In this document: positions 60,258-64,000 of the stretch, in pieces
How the letters are laid out: every line of letters starts with the position of its first letter
Numbering within the stretch: position 1 is the first letter of the stretch
Assembly (NCBI RefSeq): GCF_000340475.1
Contig: NZ_CM001792.1
Coordinates: 338,781-402,780 of the forward strand
Direction of reading: 5' to 3'
From: Oceanobacillus kimchii X50
GTDB taxonomy: Bacteria > Bacillota > Bacilli > Bacillales > Amphibacillaceae
Length of the DNA stretch: 64,000 bases
The notes under the pieces: model-generated
What the model was told of the DNA's origin: nothing
The model's database searches: none
What the model saw: the letters and a program-made list of their open reading frames with translations, nothing else
Program-made: the position numbers and the translations under genes

Positions 60258-61439
60258 ATGAAACAATTAAAAGTTAAGCAAAACTATGTGAAGAACTTTA
60301 AAAACCAGACCCCATTAATTTTAAGTGAAGCGGTAGATAATACTAACCATTTTATAGAAGGAGATATTATTGAATTAGTAGATCCTCGTGGAAGTTTTTT
60401 AGGAAAAGGGTATGTTGGTTTTCAAAATAAAGGAATGGGTTGGGTACTAACATTTAAAGAGAACCAACCGATTGATCGATTATTATTCAAACAAAAGATA
60501 CTTACAGCACTAAATAAACGTACTTCCTATTATCAGGATGAAATGACAAATGCTTTTCGTATTTTTAATGGGGAAGGAGATGGCATAGGCGGACTAATCA
60601 TCGATTATTTTGATGGATATTATGTCATTCAGTGGTATAGTGAAGGCATTTATCAATTTAAAGAATGGGTACTTGAAGTGTTTGAAGAACTTGGTGACTA
60701 CCGTGCAATTTATGAAAAGAAACGTTTTGATACGAAGGGTAAGTATATTGATGATGATGACTTTGTAAGAGGAGAGCGCGGGGAGTTTCCGATTATTGTA
60801 CAAGAAAATGGGATGAACTATGCTGTTTATTTAAACGATGGCGCTATGGTAGGTATTTTCCTTGATCAGCGTGATGTACGAAAGGCAATAAGAGATAAAT
60901 ATGCCAAAGATAAGCATGTATTAAATACATTTTCGTATACCGGTGCTTTTTCTGTAGCTGCAGCATTAGGTGGAGCGTATAAAACAACTAGTGTTGACTT
61001 AGCAAAGCGCAGTAAGGCTAGAACGATTGAACAATTCAGTGTAAATGGAATTGATTTTGAGCAGCAAGATATTATTGTTATGGATGTGTTTGATTACTTT
61101 AACTATGCGAAGCGTAAAGAACTGCTTTTTGATGTAGTAGTACTCGATCCTCCAAGTTTTGCGAGGTCCAAAAAGCGTACGTTTCGAACAGCAAAGGATT
61201 ACCCAGAATTAATTAAGAATTCCATTGATATAGTACAAAAAGATGGGATGATTATTGCATCTACCAATACAGCATCATTTGGTATGAAGAAGTTTAAAGA
61301 AATGATTGATCGAGGTTTTAAGGATAAAAATAAAAAATACGCTATTGTAGAGGAATTTACACTACCTGGAGATTTCTTGGTGAATAGCCGTTATAAACAA
61401 GGCGATTATCTGAAAGTGGTTGTATTGCAATTGAAATAG
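60258..61439 (+). CDS. 23S rRNA cytosine-C5 methyltransferase-like protein (RlmI/YwbD)
   Basis: 393 residues. N-terminal PUA-like domain ('EAVDNTNHFIEGDIIELVDPRGSFLGKGYVGFQNKGMGWVLTF'), a middle EEHEE domain, and a C-terminal Rossmann methyltransferase with 'VLNTFSYTGAFSVAAALGGA' as motif I, 'TSVDLAKRSKA', and 'FDVVVLDPPSFARSK' as motif IV (DPP). RlmI makes m5C1962 in 23S rRNA in E. coli; B. subtilis YwbD is the likely orthologue. The DPPSF rather than a TCS motif fits RlmI. Confidence 0.88.
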   Translation: MKQLKVKQNYVKNFKNQTPLILSEAVDNTNHFIEGDIIELVDPRGSFLGKGYVGFQNKGMGWVLTFKENQPIDRLLFKQKILTALNKRTSYYQDEMTNAFRIFNGEGDGIGGLIIDYFDGYYVIQWYSEGIYQFKEWVLEVFEELGDYRAIYEKKRFDTKGKYIDDDDFVRGERGEFPIIVQENGMNYAVYLNDGAMVGIFLDQRDVRKAIRDKYAKDKHVLNTFSYTGAFSVAAALGGAYKTTSVDLAKRSKARTIEQFSVNGIDFEQQDIIVMDVFDYFNYAKRKELLFDVVVLDPPSFARSKKRTFRTAKDYPELIKNSIDIVQKDGMIIASTNTASFGMKKFKEMIDRGFKDKNKKYAIVEEFTLPGDFLVNSRYKQGDYLKVVVLQLK

Positions 61440-61461
61440 ACATGAGAGGGAGGAGTTATTA

Positions 61462-61911
61462 TTGTCTAATATTCAGGATTTAGAAAATATGATTCAAAAA
61501 GTGGAAAGCATTCGTTCGGAGAATAATGAAGTTCTTCAAGATCCTATTAAAGAAGAAAAGTGGTCGATACGGGAAATTATCGGACACCTTTATGGATGGG
61601 ATATATACAATGCAGAAGAAATGGTACCTTTGATGAAACGTGAAGAGACACTACCTGAGTTCCCAGAACACGATTTATTTAATGCACAAGTGATTCAAGG
61701 ATTAGATGGCTTCTCTGTCGAGGAAATTATAGCTATGTTTATTGATGAACGCAGAAAACTTGTGGAAAGACTTGAAAATGTAGATCCTAATGCGAGATTT
61801 ACGATTGGATCAGGGAAGAGACGTTTTTCCGCAGAGAGCTTTGCGAGCATATTTGTAAAACATGATAACCATCATTTGAAACAAATACAACAAAAAATAA
61901 GTGAAGTATAG
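61462..61911 (+). CDS. DinB superfamily protein
   Basis: 149 residues in a four-helix DinB fold: 'EEKWSIREIIGHLYGWDIYNAEEMVPLM' with the first metal-binding His and 'FVKHDNHHLKQIQQKI' with the others. Resembles putative bacillithiol S-transferase-like enzymes and ClbS-like proteins; partner thiol and substrate unknown. TTG start at 61462 with GGGAGGAG upstream. 22 bp after the rRNA methyltransferase gene, likely cotranscribed. Confidence 0.75.
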   Translation: MSNIQDLENMIQKVESIRSENNEVLQDPIKEEKWSIREIIGHLYGWDIYNAEEMVPLMKREETLPEFPEHDLFNAQVIQGLDGFSVEEIIAMFIDERRKLVERLENVDPNARFTIGSGKRRFSAESFASIFVKHDNHHLKQIQQKISEV

Positions 61912-61946
61912 GTAATCGATAATAGCTGATATATATTTATAGTTGA

Positions 61947-62054
61947 AGTGAATTAGAAGAAGCAGGCTTCACTATATTATCTATTTATAATAATATAGCA
62001 GGAGAAGCATTTATCGAGGGAAATGATACGATTGCCCTGTTAGTTGAAAAATAA
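61947..62054 (+). pseudogene. C-terminal remnant of a SAM methyltransferase
   Basis: About 34 codons reading 'LEEAGFTILSIYNNI' and ending 'TIALLVEK', the usual last strand-helix-strand of a small class I methyltransferase, with a stop codon immediately upstream and no start. The stop codon overlaps the large inverted repeat. It looks like what remains of a deleted gene. Confidence 0.45.
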
Positions 62055-62110
62055 TAAGTAATGTACAAAGGAGATAACACACTAGTTATCTCCTTTGTAC
62101 ATTACTTATT
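62053..62110. terminator. 26-bp perfect inverted repeat between convergent genes
   Basis: The arms run 62053-62078 and 62085-62110 (for example AATGTACAAAGGAGATAAC and its complement) with a 6-nt loop. The repeat includes both the stop codon of the methyltransferase remnant and the first bases of the fusB-type 3' end (stop at 62106). A terminator for both directions. Confidence 0.85.
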
Positions 62111-62738
62111 TTAATTGGGTCTCTATAAATTTTTCCATATACTGTAAGTTGGTTATTTGTGCATTACAATTGTCACTATCGCTACAAATATAATTTCCTC
62201 TGTTCACATAGGTTTCTTTACCACTTTTTGCACGTGCCATAAATAGCCCGACATCATTAAGTTGATTACATAATGAACAAATTCCTTTTGTGTAAAGGGG
62301 TTTAAATGTTCCTCCAAACCCTTTAAAACCATTTTTATATTCAAAAATGATATATTTTCTCTGAGCGCGAGTATCAAACCAACTTAAATAGGATAGTTTT
62401 GAAAAATTACTTTCTTGAAGATTTGGAAGCTGTAATTTTTTAGCTTTCGGAAATTGTTTAAGAATACTTTTTTCTGTAATTGGACCAAAAGGTATAATAT
62501 AAGGGATTATCCCTTCCAGAAATTGTTCAATGTGTTCTTTTTCTTTTAGATGAACTATATGTTTTATCAGTGTTTCTTGTTCATCATCCAAATAAATTTC
62601 ATTCGTTATTTTTTCTAATGCACTAAACTTTACTGCTTCAATAACTTTCTTATCTTGAATAGTGGAATATGCATTCACGATGTTGAGTGCTTGATTTTTA
62701 ATGTGATTATACTGATGATTTTTTATGAATTTTTCCAT
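62106..62738 (-). CDS. FusB/FusC family EF-G-binding protein
   Basis: 210 residues. The N-terminal helical bundle is 'IKNQALNIVNAYSTIQDKKVIEAVKFSALEKI', the centre 'IIPYIIPFGPITEKSILKQFPKAKKLQLP' and 'LSYLSWFDTRAQRKYIIF' is diagnostic of FusB, and the C-terminal treble-clef zinc finger has 'CSLCNQLNDVGLF' and 'YICSDSDNCNAQI'. FusB-type proteins bind EF-G and free it from fusidic-acid-stalled ribosomes. A chromosomal copy implies intrinsic low-level fusidic acid resistance. AAAGGAG upstream of ATG 62738; the start lies in a predicted stem. Confidence 0.9.
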   Translation of the reverse strand: MEKFIKNHQYNHIKNQALNIVNAYSTIQDKKVIEAVKFSALEKITNEIYLDDEQETLIKHIVHLKEKEHIEQFLEGIIPYIIPFGPITEKSILKQFPKAKKLQLPNLQESNFSKLSYLSWFDTRAQRKYIIFEYKNGFKGFGGTFKPLYTKGICSLCNQLNDVGLFMARAKSGKETYVNRGNYICSDSDNCNAQITNLQYMEKFIETQLK

Positions 62739-62862
62739 TTCTGAAGACTCCTTTTTAATTGAATTTACATATTCAATGGAGCAAAGCCATATTCAGAAAT
62801 GAGATTGGCGATTAATTACGAACTATCTCACACAAAGTATCGCCATTCCAAATAGGCTTTGC
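62736..62862 (-). promoter_or_regulatory. Predicted translational control leader of fusB-type gene
   Basis: Stem C, CATTTCTGAA (RNA from 62801-62792) with TTCAGAAATG (62745-62736), is 10 bp perfect and buries the start codon. Stem A, GCAAAGCC (62862-62855) with GGCTTTGC (62788-62781), and stem B, TGGCGAT (62845-62839) with ATCGCCA (62812-62806), are nested, and stem A cannot coexist with C without a knot. The 5' arms of A and B lie in the small ORF 62812-62907. Confidence 0.6.
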
Positions 62863-62907
62863 ATGAGAGTTCACCAATTCTGGGTTCAGAGTTTTTCTAA
62901 TACCCAT
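62812..62907 (-). CDS. Small leader ORF, 31 residues, upstream of fusB-type gene
   Basis: ATG at 62907 with GGAGGTGAT 6 bp upstream, one of the best ribosome sites in the window. The product starts MGIRKTLNPELVNSHAKPIW and ends NGDTLCEIVRN. No signal peptide or membrane helix. Its stop codon overlaps stem B of the leader. It is most likely a regulatory leader peptide, but a functional small protein is possible. I recognise no homologue. Confidence 0.6.
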   Translation of the reverse strand: MGIRKTLNPELVNSHAKPIWNGDTLCEIVRN

Positions 62908-62932
62908 CAGTTATCACCTCCACTTTTATCAT
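62897..62932 (-). CDS. Second leader ORF, 11 codons, overlapping the first
   Basis: ATG at 62932 with AAAGGAG 6 bp upstream encodes MIKVEVITDGY and stops 11 nt inside the 31-codon ORF in another frame. The ribosome site of the next ORF lies within it, so the two are coupled. Confidence 0.5.
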   Translation of the reverse strand: MIKVEVITDGY

Positions 62933-63021
62933 ATATTACTCCTTTCACCACTTCAATAAAATAATATTACTAATTTATATATATCTATTGTATATTTATT
63001 CTTTTTGTTGCATAATAATTC

Positions 63022-63050
63022 ATACAACCAATTTGGAAAGGTGTGCGTGA
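63022..63050 (+). other. argF upstream region
   Basis: Upstream of argF, TTGTAT, a 17-bp gap and CATAAT (about 62989-63016) form a weak promoter. 'GCATAATAATTCATAC' resembles an ARG box half by half, but the match to CATGAATAAAAATTCA is poor. Listed as tentative. Confidence 0.25.
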
Positions 63051-63053
63051 AGA

Positions 63054-64000
63054 ATGGCGACGAATACTCAGGAAATTCATTTTCAACAACAGGAGTTAAA
63101 AGGAAAAGATTTCTTAACTTTAGCGGATTATACAAAAGATGAGATCGAATACTTAATTGATTTAGCGGATTACTTGAAAAAACAACAAAAAGATAGAGTT
63201 ATTTTTGAGCCTTTAAAAGGAAAAACATTAGGTATGATCTTTGAAAAGTCTTCCACGAGAACAAGAGTATCTTTTGAAACGGGAATCTATCAACTTGGAG
63301 GCTTGGGGATTTTTCTGAGTTCCAAAGATATTCAGATTGGCAGAGGAGAGACCATTGCCGATACGGCGAAAGTTCTTTCTGGATATTTAGATGGTATTAT
63401 GATTCGAACGTTTGCGCAAGAAGATGTGGAAGAACTAGCCAAGCATGCTAGTATTCCTGTTATTAATGGATTAACTGATTTGTATCACCCTTGTCAAGTA
63501 TTAGCCGATTTACAAACGATTAAGGAGGTTAAAGGTAAACTTCAAGGAGAAAAATTGGTATATATTGGTGATGGTAATAATATGACTCACTCTTTAATGA
63601 TAGGAGCTTCATTAACAGGCATGCATATGGTAGCCGTAACACCGGATGGATATACACCTAATAAAGAGGTACTAACTAAAGCCAAAAGTATAGCTGATCA
63701 ACATGGAGCAATTATTGAATGGACAACGGATGTAGAGACAGCAGTACAAGGCGCAGATGTTCTTTATACTGATGTATGGGCCAGTATGGGGCAGGAAGAA
63801 GAGCAACAGCAACGAGAAAAAGATTTTGAAAACTATCAAGTAAATGAAAGGTTGTTAGAAAAAGCAAAAACAGATGCAATCTTCATGCATTGCTTACCAG
63901 CTCATCGTGGAGAAGAAGTGACTACAGGAGTAATCGATGGAAAACAATCTGTCGTATTCCAACAAGCAGAGAATCGTCTACATGCACAAAAAGCATTAAT
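63054..64000 (+). CDS. argF: Ornithine carbamoyltransferase, partial (cut by window edge)
   Basis: 315 codons from the ATG at 63054 (GGAAAGGTG upstream), running off the right edge. Carbamoyl-phosphate site 'FEKSSTRTRVSFE' (STRTR at 67-71), 'HPCQVLADLQ', ornithine site 'SMGQEEE', and 'MHCLPAHRGEEV'. Nearly complete; a full enzyme would have about 330 residues. Makes citrulline in arginine synthesis. No other arg genes are in view; it is divergent from the fusB-type leader. Confidence 0.93.
   Translation, partial: MATNTQEIHFQQQELKGKDFLTLADYTKDEIEYLIDLADYLKKQQKDRVIFEPLKGKTLGMIFEKSSTRTRVSFETGIYQLGGLGIFLSSKDIQIGRGETIADTAKVLSGYLDGIMIRTFAQEDVEELAKHASIPVINGLTDLYHPCQVLADLQTIKEVKGKLQGEKLVYIGDGNNMTHSLMIGASLTGMHMVAVTPDGYTPNKEVLTKAKSIADQHGAIIEWTTDVETAVQGADVLYTDVWASMGQEEEQQQREKDFENYQVNERLLEKAKTDAIFMHCLPAHRGEEVTTGVIDGKQSVVFQQAENRLHAQKAL

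Overview
The window is an AT-rich, gene-dense stretch of chromosome from a low-GC Gram-positive bacterium of the Bacillaceae. The gene repertoire (yoaS-yozG-yoaT, mhqR-mhqD, catE, mntABCD, yfkAB, queT, yusV with yfiY/yfiZ/yfhA, yunF, yugN, iolS homologues), Bacillus-type Shine-Dalgarno sequences and frequent TTG/GTG starts point to a Bacillus relative. An Oceanobacillus-like halotolerant bacillus is my best guess from protein resemblance, not from a search. I saw no rRNA or tRNA genes, phage genes, insertion sequence or CRISPR array. Both ends cut genes: an ABC-F ATPase on the left and ornithine carbamoyltransferase on the right.

Layout. 1-8 kb: end of an ABC-F gene, an AI-2E family membrane protein, a GntR/ABC operon of the YtrA type, a 5'-truncated SDR remnant beside a TspO-like gene, an AbrB-family membrane protein and yunF. 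8-19 kb: small conserved genes, a BCCT betaine transporter, two MFS exporters (one with an ArsR-type regulator), a flavin monooxygenase, YfiT and two methyltransferases. 19-27 kb: yoaS-yozG-yoaT, a hydratase, a MtnE-like aminotransferase, BrnQ, a HAD phosphatase and ribD/ribA. 27-33 kb: TetR, a MerR-BmrA multidrug ABC pair with a textbook 19-bp-spacer promoter, a second YtrA-type operon and aroD. 33-40 kb: mntABCD with a MntR box, a 52-bp tandem repeat array and catalase. 40-49 kb: yfkAB, a NUDIX gene, metA (acetyl-CoA type by residue 111), queT with a preQ1 riboswitch, VOC proteins including catE, a cation antiporter, and mhqD-mhqR. 49-58 kb: iolS, fetAB, a Vga-like ABC-F gene behind a ribosome-dependent attenuator, and Fur-box-associated siderophore uptake genes. 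58-64 kb: yqxD, GNAT enzymes, an RlmI-like rRNA methyltransferase, a DinB protein, a FusB-type fusidic acid protection gene behind a complex leader, and argF.

How the genes work together. Three themes recur. The first is drug and electrophile defence, with inducible control visible in the DNA: MerR-BmrA, Vga-like ABC-F with a 1:2/2:3/3:4 attenuator, FusB with upstream small ORFs and a start-codon-sequestering stem, and MhqR-MhqD-CatE with a shared operator motif. The second is metal and oxidative stress: MntR-controlled Mn uptake, catalase, Fur-controlled siderophore uptake, FetAB and an orphan PerR-like box. The third is unusual non-coding DNA: a family of at least five long foldback repeats at gene 3' ends, a 52-bp tandem array of nine units, a 26-bp perfect inverted repeat and a structured leader ahead of a 33-codon ORF. 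None of these is a proven new system. The best candidates for follow-up are the two resistance-gene leaders, the PerR-box transcription unit and the repeat families.
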